From the NCBI RefSeq assembly GCF_001889025.1, contig NZ_CP018154.1:1974501-2038500 (forward strand): 64,000 nucleotides of DNA, written 5' to 3'. Made by a program: the position numbers and the translations under genes. The notes beneath the pieces are model-generated. The model was given only the letters and a program-made list of their open reading frames with translations, was not told the DNA's origin and searched no databases. Below, one piece after another: positions 46,105 through 54,364 of this stretch (position 1 is its first letter; every line of letters begins with the position of its first letter). The DNA comes from Sphingorhabdus lutea (lineage in GTDB: Bacteria > Pseudomonadota > Alphaproteobacteria > Sphingomonadales > Sphingomonadaceae).

Positions 46105-47379
46105 ATGAATGCACCTTGGAAATCAGGATCATCCTCTGACAAAGACCCATATGGCGCCTATGTTTGTGACGATGCCACATCCGATGTCATCCGCAGTGTT
46201 GTCGGCGAAATGGGATGGGCAGAAGAAAAATGCTTTAAGGGCGGTTTACGTAATGCAGTGCAGTCGCTTTCTGTATCGGCAAGCCCGCAAATCCTTCTTG
46301 TTGATTTGTCCGAGTCCGGCGATCCATTAAATGACATTAATTCCCTGGCCGAAGTATGCGAGCCTGGCACTATTGTTATTGCCATGGGACAGGTAAATGA
46401 CGTTCGTCTATATCGTGATTTAATCATCTCTGGATTGCATGATTATCTGCTTAAACCAATTAGCCCAGACAGCTTGCGCGATGCATTTGCACAGGCGCAA
46501 ATTGCATTAACCGCGCCAAAGCATGAAGAAAATGCTGGTGAGAAAATTCATATTTCCACCGCAGTTATTGGCACAAGAGGCGGCGTTGGCGCATCAACAA
46601 TCGCCACCAGCCTTGCATGGATTTTTAGCGAGAAAAAAGGCCATAGCACTGGATATTTGGATTTGGACGTGCATTTTGGCACGGGCGCCTTGACTTTGGA
46701 TTTAGAACCAGGCCGCGGCCTGACCGATGCCATTGATAATCCCAGCCGTATTGATGGTTTGTTCATCGAACGCGCGATGATTAAGGCAAATGATAAATTG
46801 GCAATTTTATCTGCCGAGGCATCAATGAATAATCCATTGATGAGCGACGGCAGCGCATTTTACCAATTACAGGAAGAATTTAGAGCTTCATTTGAAGCAA
46901 CAGTGATTGATTTACCGCGCAATATGCTGGTCAATTATCCGCATCTTGTGCATGATGTGAACGTTAATATTGTTGTATGTGAGCTTACCTTGGCCTCTGC
47001 ACGTGATGCCATTCGCATCATTGCTTGGTTAAAAAGCAATTCGCCAAATAGCAAGATTTTCATCGTCGCCAATAAAACACATAGTTCAGGCAGTGAATTA
47101 TCACGCAAGGACTTTGAAGATTCAATCGACATGAAAATTGATCTTATTATTCCTGCTGACTTTAAATCAATGGCACAGGCGTCAAAGCTTGGCCAACCGG
47201 TTGTGCAGGCGGTGTCATCTTCGAAAATCAGCCAATTTGTAACTACATTGTCCGACATGGTCGAAGGCTCTGCCGCACCAGCCGAAGAAGGCGATGAAGG
47301 CAAAAAGTCAAAATCATTATTTGGCAAAATTGGTGATTTAAAATCCATTTTATCCACCAAGCCAAAGGTAGATGCATAG
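46105..47379 (+). CDS. cpaE: Pilus assembly ATPase-like CpaE (MinD/ParA family)
   Basis: A 424 aa protein with a receiver-like N-terminal domain (about 20-130) and a MinD/ParA domain. The P-loop reads GTRGGVGASTIATSLAW, the Ala variant in which the second Lys is not obvious, as seen in CpaE proteins. DLDVHFGTGALTLDLEP and VIDLPRNMLVNYP follow. CpaE positions the pilus machine at a cell pole in Caulobacter. A GGAGGT ribosome site lies upstream. The next gene is tadB rather than the expected cpaF. Confidence 0.9.
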   Translation: MNAPWKSGSSSDKDPYGAYVCDDATSDVIRSVVGEMGWAEEKCFKGGLRNAVQSLSVSASPQILLVDLSESGDPLNDINSLAEVCEPGTIVIAMGQVNDVRLYRDLIISGLHDYLLKPISPDSLRDAFAQAQIALTAPKHEENAGEKIHISTAVIGTRGGVGASTIATSLAWIFSEKKGHSTGYLDLDVHFGTGALTLDLEPGRGLTDAIDNPSRIDGLFIERAMIKANDKLAILSAEASMNNPLMSDGSAFYQLQEEFRASFEATVIDLPRNMLVNYPHLVHDVNVNIVVCELTLASARDAIRIIAWLKSNSPNSKIFIVANKTHSSGSELSRKDFEDSIDMKIDLIIPADFKSMAQASKLGQPVVQAVSSSKISQFVTTLSDMVEGSAAPAEEGDEGKKSKSLFGKIGDLKSILSTKPKVDA

Positions 47380-47384
47380 GTAAT

Positions 47385-47407
47385 TTGGGCGGTAAATTTC
47401 TGCCCAA
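47385..47407. other. Hairpin in the cpaE-tadB gap
   Basis: TTGGGC (47385-47390) and GCCCAA (47402-47407) form a 6-bp stem with an 11-nt loop that can add inner pairs. There is no T-tract. It lies between cpaE and tadB, exactly where cpaF normally lies. Confidence 0.4.
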
Positions 47408-47442
47408 TAGCCTGATTTTAAGAATATATGAGGACCGAATAA

Positions 47443-48414
47443 ATGAATTCACAACTGACCATATTTTTGACTTTGTCAGGCGTACTTGGCTTCATTGTCC
47501 TCGCTTTTTTGGCGTTTAATGATGGTGCGGGCAAAACCGTTGCAAAACGGATAAATGCCATTCGCGTTCGCCATTCCGATAGTTCGGATGTTAAGGTGGA
47601 ACAACAAATGCGCAAGGCGATTGCCGCGCGCCGCCCCATTAACGCATCGGATATCAGCCAATTAAGCAGGTCAGACAAATTAAGATTGCGGCTAACCCAA
47701 ACCGGCAAAAGATGGGAAATTAAAAATTATTTAATTGCCTGTGCCTCTATTGCTGCTGTATTTTTTATGTTGTTATTCTTAAAAGGCGCACCCTTATTAT
47801 TGGCCGTTTTTGTGGGCATTTCATTGGGTCTTGCCTTACCCCATATGTTTGTGGGGCATTTAATCAACAAACGGATCAAAAATTTCACGTCAAGTTTTCC
47901 CGATGCAATTGAATTATTAGTTCGCGGATTAAAATCCGGTTTGCCCGTTGGTGAAACATTGGGCGTTGTGGGACGCGAAGTAGATGGGCCAGTTGGCGAA
48001 GAATTTAAAATGGTAACCGAAAAAATTAAAATCGGTAAAACCATGGAGGACGCGCTTCAAGAATCTGCCGATCGTTTGGACACGCCGGAATTTCAATTTT
48101 TCGTCATTACCCTGGCCATTCAACGTGAAACCGGCGGTAACTTGGCCGAAACATTGGCAAATTTGGCCAATGTGCTGCGCAGCCGTGCGCAAATGAAATT
48201 GAAAATTCGGGCCATGTCATCTGAATCAAAGGCTTCGGCCTATATCGTTGGTTCACTGCCTTTCCTTGTTTTCGCAATGGTATGGTATGTTAACCCGGAT
48301 TATTTGGGCGGATTTTTTTACGAAGAACGCTTAATCATTGCGGGCATAATCGGCCTTGTGTGGATGGGTATTGGTGTGGCCATTATGGCCAAGATGGTGA
48401 GTTTTGAAATATGA
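47443..48414 (+). CDS. tadB: Tad inner-membrane platform protein TadB (T2SSF)
   Basis: A 323 aa polytopic protein of the type II secretion F family that forms the inner-membrane base of the Tad pilus. The N-terminal membrane segment is followed by a cytoplasmic stretch with LSRSDKLRLRLTQTGKRW. The F-domain holds FPDAIELLVRGLKSGLPVGETLGVVGREVDGPVGEEF, visible as FPDAIELLVRGLKSGLP and GPVGEEF. After the F-domain there are two hydrophobic segments near the C-terminus. It overlaps tadC by 4 nt in an ATGA. Confidence 0.92.
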   Translation: MNSQLTIFLTLSGVLGFIVLAFLAFNDGAGKTVAKRINAIRVRHSDSSDVKVEQQMRKAIAARRPINASDISQLSRSDKLRLRLTQTGKRWEIKNYLIACASIAAVFFMLLFLKGAPLLLAVFVGISLGLALPHMFVGHLINKRIKNFTSSFPDAIELLVRGLKSGLPVGETLGVVGREVDGPVGEEFKMVTEKIKIGKTMEDALQESADRLDTPEFQFFVITLAIQRETGGNLAETLANLANVLRSRAQMKLKIRAMSSESKASAYIVGSLPFLVFAMVWYVNPDYLGGFFYEERLIIAGIIGLVWMGIGVAIMAKMVSFEI

Positions 48415-49454
48415 ATATTACATTATTACCAATATTGGCACAGGCGCAAATTAAGGGACCAACCCTTTATGGCGTGGATGTTTTGTGGGTCGCCACCATT
48501 TTATTCGGCCTTGCCGCGCTGGGCGTGATAGTCGCCATTTATGCTGCATTGACTGTGCGTGACCCGATGGCAAAACGCGTTAAGGCGTTAAACGAACGGC
48601 GCGAACAATTAAAGGCGGGTATTACCGCATCAACGGCCAAAAAACGGGCCAAACTTGTCGGGCAAAGCAATACTACCGATAAAATGCGCAACATGCTGTC
48701 GTCGATGAAGGTTTTACAGACTGATCAGGTTAAAGAAGCACAGCAAAAATTATTCCAAGCCGGCATTAGACGCAAAGAATTGGCCGTTACTGTTATTTTC
48801 AGCCGTTTAATCCTGCCTATCGTGCTTGGTGGCGGCAGTGCGCTTGCCATATATGGTTTTGGGATGCTGGCCGATTGGAGTCCGCTGAAAAAATTTGGCG
48901 TGTTCGCGGTTTGCACCATCATTGGGTATAAGGCGGCGGATATTTATTTGGGTAATATTATTGCCAAACGGACCGATGCCATTCGTAAAGGACTTCCCGA
49001 TGCGCTAGACCTTTTGGTGATTTGTGCAGAAGCTGGCCTGACCGTGGACGTGGCGTTTAACCGTGTGGCAAAGGAACTTGGCCGTGGTTATCCCGAATTG
49101 GGCGATGAATTTGCGCTTACCTCTATCGAGCTTGGCTTTTTATCCGAACGGCGTCAGGCATTTGAAAATTTGGCATATCGCGTGGATTTAGATGCGATTA
49201 AAGGCGTGGTGACGACCATGATCCAAACCGAAAAATATGGTACGCCCTTGGCATCTGCGCTTCGCGTTTTATCCGCTGAGTTCAGAAACGATCGGATGAT
49301 GCGCGCCGAAGAAAAAGCGGCCCGTCTGCCCGCCATTATGACTATTCCGCTTATTTTGTTCATTCTGCCCACCTTGTTCATCGTGATCCTTGGTCCTGCG
49401 GCATGTTCAATCGGCGATGCATTTGCCCCTGGCGGCGCAGGTTCGACAACATAA
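48411..49454 (+). CDS. tadC: Tad inner-membrane platform protein TadC (T2SSF)
   Basis: The second T2SSF platform protein, 347 aa. It has a membrane segment near 20-45, a cytoplasmic basic region, and a hydrophobic pair around 125-170. The F-domain is LPDALDLLVICAEAGLTVDVAFNRVA, with RAEEKAARLPAIMTIPLILFILP at the C-terminal segment. It is the last gene of the cluster and is followed by a strong terminator. No downstream TPR protein or pilin is present here. Confidence 0.92.
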   Translation: MNITLLPILAQAQIKGPTLYGVDVLWVATILFGLAALGVIVAIYAALTVRDPMAKRVKALNERREQLKAGITASTAKKRAKLVGQSNTTDKMRNMLSSMKVLQTDQVKEAQQKLFQAGIRRKELAVTVIFSRLILPIVLGGGSALAIYGFGMLADWSPLKKFGVFAVCTIIGYKAADIYLGNIIAKRTDAIRKGLPDALDLLVICAEAGLTVDVAFNRVAKELGRGYPELGDEFALTSIELGFLSERRQAFENLAYRVDLDAIKGVVTTMIQTEKYGTPLASALRVLSAEFRNDRMMRAEEKAARLPAIMTIPLILFILPTLFIVILGPAACSIGDAFAPGGAGSTT

Positions 49455-49473
49455 ATATATAAATAAACTACAC

Positions 49474-49508
49474 AAAAAAGCCCGCTATTTTTCGTAGCGG
49501 GCTTTTTT
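49474..49508. terminator. Bidirectional rho-independent terminator
   Basis: AAAAAAGCCCGCTA (49474-49487) and TAGCGGGCTTTTTT (49495-49508) form a 14-bp perfect stem with a 7-nt loop. Because A and T tracts flank both sides it terminates tadC on the plus strand and the FAH gene on the minus strand. Confidence 0.92.
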
Positions 49509-49528
49509 ATTTAATGGTCTATCTGTTT

Positions 49529-50536
49529 TTAAACAGTGACCACTTGCTGTTCAATCGCGCCAAAAATACTATGCCCTGCATCATCCTGAACCTCTATCCG
49601 GATAATATCGCCATGGGTCATGAATGCTGTTTTCATTTCCCCCATTTGGATTTTTTCCACCATGCGGATTTCAGCAATACAGCTATATCCCAGCCCGCCT
49701 TCGGATACGGGTTTACCTGGCCCACCATCGGCGCCGCGATTGGAAACTGTACCTGAACCAATGATGCTGCCTGCGCCCAAATTGCGCGTCTTGGCAAGAT
49801 GCGCGATTAAAACGCCAAAATCAAATGTGCAATCATCGGACGCCACAGCCCTGCCAAAATGGGAGCCATTATAATCAACCAATAAAGCGCGGTGCAATTT
49901 GCCATTCTGCCAATATTCACCCAATTTTTCAGGCGTCACAAAAACTGGGGATAATGCACTGGCGGGTTTGGATTGGACAAAACCAAACCCCTTGCCAATT
50001 TCAGCAGGAATTAAATTACGCAGCGACACATCATTGACCAAACCGACCAATTTAATATGTTTTAACGCATCCGATGCGCTAACCCCTTGGGGGACATCGT
50101 CGGTGACCACCACAATTTCCGCTTCAAAATCACAACCCCATGCCTCATCGGCTAATTTAATTGGGTCGCGCGGTCCCAAAAATTCATCTGACCCGCCCTG
50201 ATACATTAACGGGTCATGCCAGAAACTATCGGGCATTTCTGCGCCGCGCGCCTGTCGAACCAATGCGACATGATTGACATAGGCCGAACCATCGGCCCAT
50301 TGATAGGCGCGGGGTAATGGCGCATCCGCCACCCGTTCATGAAAACGATGCTTCGGAATAACATCATGGGCAAGGTCAGTTGCTAATGCCTCCAAATGCG
50401 GGGCAATATCGGCCCAATTGTCCAATGCATATTGCATGGTCGGTGCAATATGCCCCGCCTCTGCATACCATGCCAAATCATCAGACACGACGACAAGCTG
50501 TCCATCACGACCTTTTTTAAGCGATGCCAATTTCAT
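49529..50536 (-). CDS. Fumarylacetoacetase-family hydrolase (FAH)
   Basis: A 335 aa metal-dependent hydrolase that in tyrosine catabolism splits fumarylacetoacetate to fumarate and acetoacetate. The metal-ligand residues are in GCDFEAEIVVVTDDV (E-x-E) with LVNDVSLRNLIPAE following. The catalytic core has FDFGVLIAHLAKTRNLGAGSIIGSGTVSNR, with GSIIGSGTVSN readable. It lies 5 nt from a VOC-family gene and after hppD on the same strand. This supports a tyrosine role, though the family also includes other acylpyruvate hydrolases. Confidence 0.85.
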   Translation of the reverse strand: MKLASLKKGRDGQLVVVSDDLAWYAEAGHIAPTMQYALDNWADIAPHLEALATDLAHDVIPKHRFHERVADAPLPRAYQWADGSAYVNHVALVRQARGAEMPDSFWHDPLMYQGGSDEFLGPRDPIKLADEAWGCDFEAEIVVVTDDVPQGVSASDALKHIKLVGLVNDVSLRNLIPAEIGKGFGFVQSKPASALSPVFVTPEKLGEYWQNGKLHRALLVDYNGSHFGRAVASDDCTFDFGVLIAHLAKTRNLGAGSIIGSGTVSNRGADGGPGKPVSEGGLGYSCIAEIRMVEKIQMGEMKTAFMTHGDIIRIEVQDDAGHSIFGAIEQQVVTV

Positions 50537-50540
50537 GAAA

Positions 50541-51098
50541 TTACTCCTCCGGATCTTTATGCAACCAATCTGCGTGGCGCGGTGCTTTTTTGGTTTGGCT
50601 CCATTCGTCCAACATTAATGGGGCAACGCGGTGCAATTCTGCATATTGTTCAGCATTGCCTATATTGCATGCAAGTTCAAGCCGATGACCATTGGGATCA
50701 AAGAAATATATTGAACGGAAAATTCCGTGAAATGTCGGCCCGATAACCTCAACACCCTGTGTTTCGATATGCGCCTTGGCCGCCAATAATGCTTCAACAT
50801 CGCTGACTTCAAATGCAATATGCTGCACCCATGCCGGTGTATTGGGGTCTTTGCCCATTTTGGGCTGATTGGGTAATTCGAAAAAGGCGATGACATTGCC
50901 GCCGCCCATTTCCAAAAATATATGCATATAGGGGTCATATTCGCCCGTTGATGGCACATGATCCTCTGCAAAGGCGGTGGTAAATTTCATCCCCAAAAGA
51001 TTTTGGTAAAAATCCGCCGTTTCCTTTGCATCATTGCATCGATAGGCAACATGATGAATGCGCGATATTGAAATGGGGGATGATGATGGCCCGTTCAT
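50541..51098 (-). CDS. VOC-family dioxygenase-like protein
   Basis: A 185 aa vicinal-oxygen-chelate protein. It begins with ISRIHHVAYRCNDAKETADFYQNLLGM, readable as IHHVAYRCND-ADFYQNLLG. The second motif is WVQHIAFEVSDVEAL, and the third is FFDPNGHRLELAC. His/Glu metal ligands are thus present. Its stop and start overlap or nearly meet hppD and the FAH gene (4 nt overlap; 4 nt gap). This suggests a dioxygenase or glyoxalase step acting with tyrosine degradation, but the exact reaction is not evident. No homogentisate dioxygenase (HGD cupin) is seen. Confidence 0.7.
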   Translation of the reverse strand: MNGPSSSPISISRIHHVAYRCNDAKETADFYQNLLGMKFTTAFAEDHVPSTGEYDPYMHIFLEMGGGNVIAFFELPNQPKMGKDPNTPAWVQHIAFEVSDVEALLAAKAHIETQGVEVIGPTFHGIFRSIYFFDPNGHRLELACNIGNAEQYAELHRVAPLMLDEWSQTKKAPRHADWLHKDPEE

Positions 51099-52162
51099 GA
51101 TTTTGTCGCCGGAATAACACCGCGCCTCATTTGGTCCAATTCAATGCTTTCAAACAAAGCCTTAAAATTGCCCTCACCAAAACCGTCATTCCCCTTGCGC
51201 TGGATAATTTCAAAGAATATTGGGCCGACCATATTTTCGGTAAAAATTTGCAATAATAATCCGCCGCCCGTTTCCGGTGCACCGTCAATTAAGATTTTTC
51301 GTTTTTGCATTTCGGCAACATCATGGCCATGGCCGGGCAATCGCTGATCCAACATTTCATAATAGGTATCGGGTGTGTCCTGAAATTTAATGCCCCGCGC
51401 ACGCAGCGCATCAACCGTGGCGAAAATATCATCGCTGGCCAATGCAATATGCTGAATCCCCTCGCCGCGATATTCGCGGATAAATTCTTCAATCTGGCTA
51501 TGGTCATCCTGACTTTCATTTAATGGGATGCGAATTTTATCATCCGGCGCGGTCATCGCCTTTGAAAATAGACCGGTAGATTTACCCTCAATATCAAAAT
51601 AACGTATTTCACGAAAATTGAACAATTTTTCATAAAAACCAGCCCAAATATCCATGCCGCCACGTTTCAAATTATGCGTCAAATGGTCCAATGTGTGCAG
51701 GCCAACCGATTTATCATCACGGCCCGCGCCCTCCACATGTTTAAAGTCCACATCATATATGCTGTTCGCACCATAACGATCGACCAGATATAAATTTGAC
51801 CCACCAATCCCCTTAATCGCGGGAATGGAAAGCTCCATTGGCCCAACAGGGCCCTGCACTGCCTCTGCACCATTGGCCACAACATGGTCAAATGCCGCGC
51901 GCGCATCATTTACGCGAAACGCCATGGCATTTGCCGATGGACCATGATCGGCGCGAAATTCGGCAACCTGCCCCTCTGGTTCCATATTCAACAGGAAATT
52001 TATGTCACCTTGCGTATAATGGCGCACATTTTTGCTGCGGTGCGTGGAATATAAAGTAAATCCCATGGCTTCAAATAAATTGGCCAATAATTCTGGCTCT
52101 GGATGGGTATATTCAACAAATTCAAAACCGTCTAGACCGGCGGGATTGGGATAATTGGTCAT
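51095..52162 (-). CDS. hppD: 4-hydroxyphenylpyruvate dioxygenase
   Basis: Converts 4-hydroxyphenylpyruvate to homogentisate, the second step of tyrosine breakdown. Two VOC halves are seen. The iron ligands are His in LHTLDHLTHNL (DHLTHN), His in IQHIALASDDI and Glu in PIFFEIIQRKGN. GFGEGNFKALFESIELDQMRRG forms the C-terminal gate helix. At 355 aa the length is normal. The start at 52162 is followed by M-T-N-Y-P-N. It overlaps the VOC gene by 4 nt. Confidence 0.95.
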   Translation of the reverse strand: MTNYPNPAGLDGFEFVEYTHPEPELLANLFEAMGFTLYSTHRSKNVRHYTQGDINFLLNMEPEGQVAEFRADHGPSANAMAFRVNDARAAFDHVVANGAEAVQGPVGPMELSIPAIKGIGGSNLYLVDRYGANSIYDVDFKHVEGAGRDDKSVGLHTLDHLTHNLKRGGMDIWAGFYEKLFNFREIRYFDIEGKSTGLFSKAMTAPDDKIRIPLNESQDDHSQIEEFIREYRGEGIQHIALASDDIFATVDALRARGIKFQDTPDTYYEMLDQRLPGHGHDVAEMQKRKILIDGAPETGGGLLLQIFTENMVGPIFFEIIQRKGNDGFGEGNFKALFESIELDQMRRGVIPATKS

Positions 52163-52295
52163 TCATGCATCCTTTGAATTAAATAATTTATGGCAAATAT
52201 GGTAACAATTGCAACTATATTGTGCAAGCAAAAAGATGCAGCAAATCTTTTATTTCGCTTCTTTATTTTTTCGCTTCACGCTAGGTGGAGGAAAT

Positions 52296-53654
52296 ATGGC
52301 CGATTATGCAAAATCCACTAACCCGCTTGTCCAACATCAATTGGACCGCCTATGGAATCTTTCCCCGGGAAAGGACGTGCTTGGCCTTGAACGCATCACA
52401 ATATTATTGGAAAGATTAGGCAATCCGCACCTTGACTTACCGCCCATTTTCCATGTGGCGGGCACAAATGGCAAGGGGTCAACTATCGCATTCCTGCGAA
52501 GCGCGTTGGAGGCAGCGGGCCATAAGGTTCATATTTATACCAGCCCGCATTTGGTCAATTTTAACGAACGCATCCGCATTTCGGGTCAGTTAATTAAAGA
52601 TGATTATTTGGCCCAATTGCTGGCTCAAATTCTGGACATAGCAGAGGATATTCACGCCAGTTTTTTTGAGGTCACTACAGCCGCCATGTTCCTTGCCTTT
52701 GCAAAAAACCCTGCCGATGCCTGTATTATCGAGGTCGGCCTTGGCGGACGGTTAGATGCAACCAATGTCATTACATCCCCACTTGTCACTGGCATAGCCT
52801 CCCTTGGCATTGATCATGAGACGTTTTTGCTTGCCCCCGAAAAAGGTACACCAACCATAGCAATGGAGCGTATTGGATGGGAAAAGGCAGGAATTGCCAA
52901 AACGGGCCGCCCTCTTATCATCGCAAATCCATGCGCAAATGCCATGAACGGTATTAAATTAGCGGCCAAAAATGCAGGTGCGATAATATATAAACAGGGC
53001 GATGCATGGTGGGGCAATTATGATGAAAGCCATATCGAATATCGCGATGATGATTTTTCGATTAGAATCGCACTGCCCGCCCTTTATGGGCAGCATCAGG
53101 CGGAAAATGCCTTGCTCGCCACCGCGATGCTGCGTCACCAAAATACGCTTCATATCCCTGAATCTGCCTATCTTGACATGGTCAAAAATGTTCGATGGCC
53201 CGCGCGATTACAAGCTTTGGCCAACGGCCCCTTAACCGCACCATTGCCGCAAAATATAGCCATATGGTTGGATGGCGGGCATAATGTGGATGCGGCGCAG
53301 CGTGTGGCCCAATTTTTGGCACAGCAAAGCATGAATGGTGAAAAATTCATCTTAATATTCGGCATGCTGGCCAATAAGGATGCATCTGCATTTATTAATA
53401 TATTGGCGCCCTATATTGATATATTCATCGCCTTGCCCATTGATGGTCATGATCATTATCACCCCGAAATGCTTTGCAATATTGCAAAGGATGCCGGCAT
53501 AAAGCATCAATTTCCCGCGTTTCAAGTCGAACAAGCTATTGGCATTGCAGCAAAGATGGCAACAGGCACAGAATATACGCATAAAATGCTGATTTCCGGA
53601 TCGCTATATTTGGCAGGTGAAATTTTGCGTAAAAATGACCAAATCCCGATTTAA
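52296..53654 (+). CDS. folC: Folylpolyglutamate synthase/dihydrofolate synthase FolC
   Basis: Adds glutamate to folates (and to dihydropteroate). The P-loop is HVAGTNGKGSTIAFLRSAL. YTSPHLVNFNERI, EVGLGGRLDATN and the C-terminal WLDGGHNVDAAQRVAQFL are all present. The start is the ATG at 52296 because GTGGAGGAAAT precedes it; upstream in-frame starts would add a hydrophobic leader unlike the family. The product is 452 aa. It is divergent from hppD. Confidence 0.94.
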   Translation: MADYAKSTNPLVQHQLDRLWNLSPGKDVLGLERITILLERLGNPHLDLPPIFHVAGTNGKGSTIAFLRSALEAAGHKVHIYTSPHLVNFNERIRISGQLIKDDYLAQLLAQILDIAEDIHASFFEVTTAAMFLAFAKNPADACIIEVGLGGRLDATNVITSPLVTGIASLGIDHETFLLAPEKGTPTIAMERIGWEKAGIAKTGRPLIIANPCANAMNGIKLAAKNAGAIIYKQGDAWWGNYDESHIEYRDDDFSIRIALPALYGQHQAENALLATAMLRHQNTLHIPESAYLDMVKNVRWPARLQALANGPLTAPLPQNIAIWLDGGHNVDAAQRVAQFLAQQSMNGEKFILIFGMLANKDASAFINILAPYIDIFIALPIDGHDHYHPEMLCNIAKDAGIKHQFPAFQVEQAIGIAAKMATGTEYTHKMLISGSLYLAGEILRKNDQIPI

Positions 53655-53687
53655 TGGGCAATTATTGGCGCGCATGAATATGCCCAT
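53654..53687 (+). repeat. Inverted repeat after folC (possible 3' end hairpin)
   Basis: ATGGGCA (53654-53660) and TGCCCAT (53681-53687) pair across a 20-nt loop in which TATT/AATA can extend pairing. It starts on the last base of the folC stop. There is no T-tract, so it may be a processing or stability hairpin. Confidence 0.4.
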
Positions 53688-53785
53688 AAATATTATATAA
53701 TCCTCAAAGATACAGCAACTGCTATAATTTATCCACTTTGCATGCGCTCATGCAATGATGATAAAGCATTATTTTGATGCGATAA

Positions 53786-53825
53786 ATAAGCTATTGGAAC
53801 ATCACTTCAACAAAAAATAGCTTAT
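53786..53825. repeat. 10-bp inverted repeat with a 20-nt spacer
   Basis: ATAAGCTATT (53786-53795) and AATAGCTTAT (53816-53825) form a perfect inverted repeat 64 nt before the DUF6628-like gene. A second hairpin, TTGCATG/CATGCAA, lies at 53738-53755. It could be a regulator site or part of a structured leader for the downstream gene. Confidence 0.4.
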
Positions 53826-53888
53826 ATCTTATTATTGATATTGACTTGCAATAACAATAATTGCATCCTTCAAAAAGAAGGAGCAAAT

Positions 53889-54332
53889 ATGTTAAATCAA
53901 CAAGAAATGATGAAAATCCTGCCCTATCAGGTGCCAAAATCGCGCGCGCAAATGCTAATTTTATATTGTGTGCGCCGCATGGGCGCGTGGGGCTTGCATG
54001 ATGCAATGGCAGCAAATGCAATGCTCAATAATTTCGGCCTATCCTATCAACGCCCATTAATCCTGCTCCGCAATTATATGCAGGAAAGTGCCAAAACATC
54101 GGTGAAAAGGATCAAAATCGCGCCCTGTTGCTGTCGCCGCGCCACCCATGATGAAAAAAACATGCTGACTATCCTTGCTTTATCTTTGGACAATCCGCAC
54201 AAAGCAACTTCGCATTTAACGCTGTTGACTGGCATGGTCGATAATATGCGCCTTTTAACATGTGCACAGGCGTTAAGCGCGGCCTTTACCGATTTGGGCC
54301 ATCCTATATCATCCCAAATGCAGGATGATTAA
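53889..54332 (+). CDS. DUF6628-like protein
   Basis: A 147 aa protein that resembles the uncharacterised DUF6628 family of sphingomonads. It carries VRRMGAWGLHDAMAANAMLNNFGLSYQRPLILLR, readable as RRMGAWGLHDA-AANAMLNNFGLSYQRPL. Further motifs are a KRIKIAPCCCRRATHDE core with a Cys triplet and a C-terminal QALSAAFTDLGHPI. The CCC triplet may bind metal. The start is the ATG at 53889, with AGAAGGAG upstream. The family name is from memory and the function is unknown. The gene converges with the permease gene. Confidence 0.65.
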   Translation: MLNQQEMMKILPYQVPKSRAQMLILYCVRRMGAWGLHDAMAANAMLNNFGLSYQRPLILLRNYMQESAKTSVKRIKIAPCCCRRATHDEKNMLTILALSLDNPHKATSHLTLLTGMVDNMRLLTCAQALSAAFTDLGHPISSQMQDD

Positions 54333-54364
54333 AAATGGAGAGACGATTTAAGTCGTCTCTCCAT
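54331..54364 (-). terminator. Terminator between the DUF6628-like and permease genes
   Basis: ATGGAGAGACGA (54335-54346) and TCGTCTCTCCAT (54353-54364) form a 12-bp perfect stem. On the minus strand TTTTTAATC follows, so it terminates the permease gene. The hairpin overlaps the last codons of that gene. It also lies just after the DUF6628-like stop on the plus strand. Confidence 0.75.

Noticed and set aside
53723..53728. TATAAT as a promoter for the DUF6628-like gene
   Set aside because: No -35 at the right spacing, and it is 160 nt upstream; not reported as a promoter.
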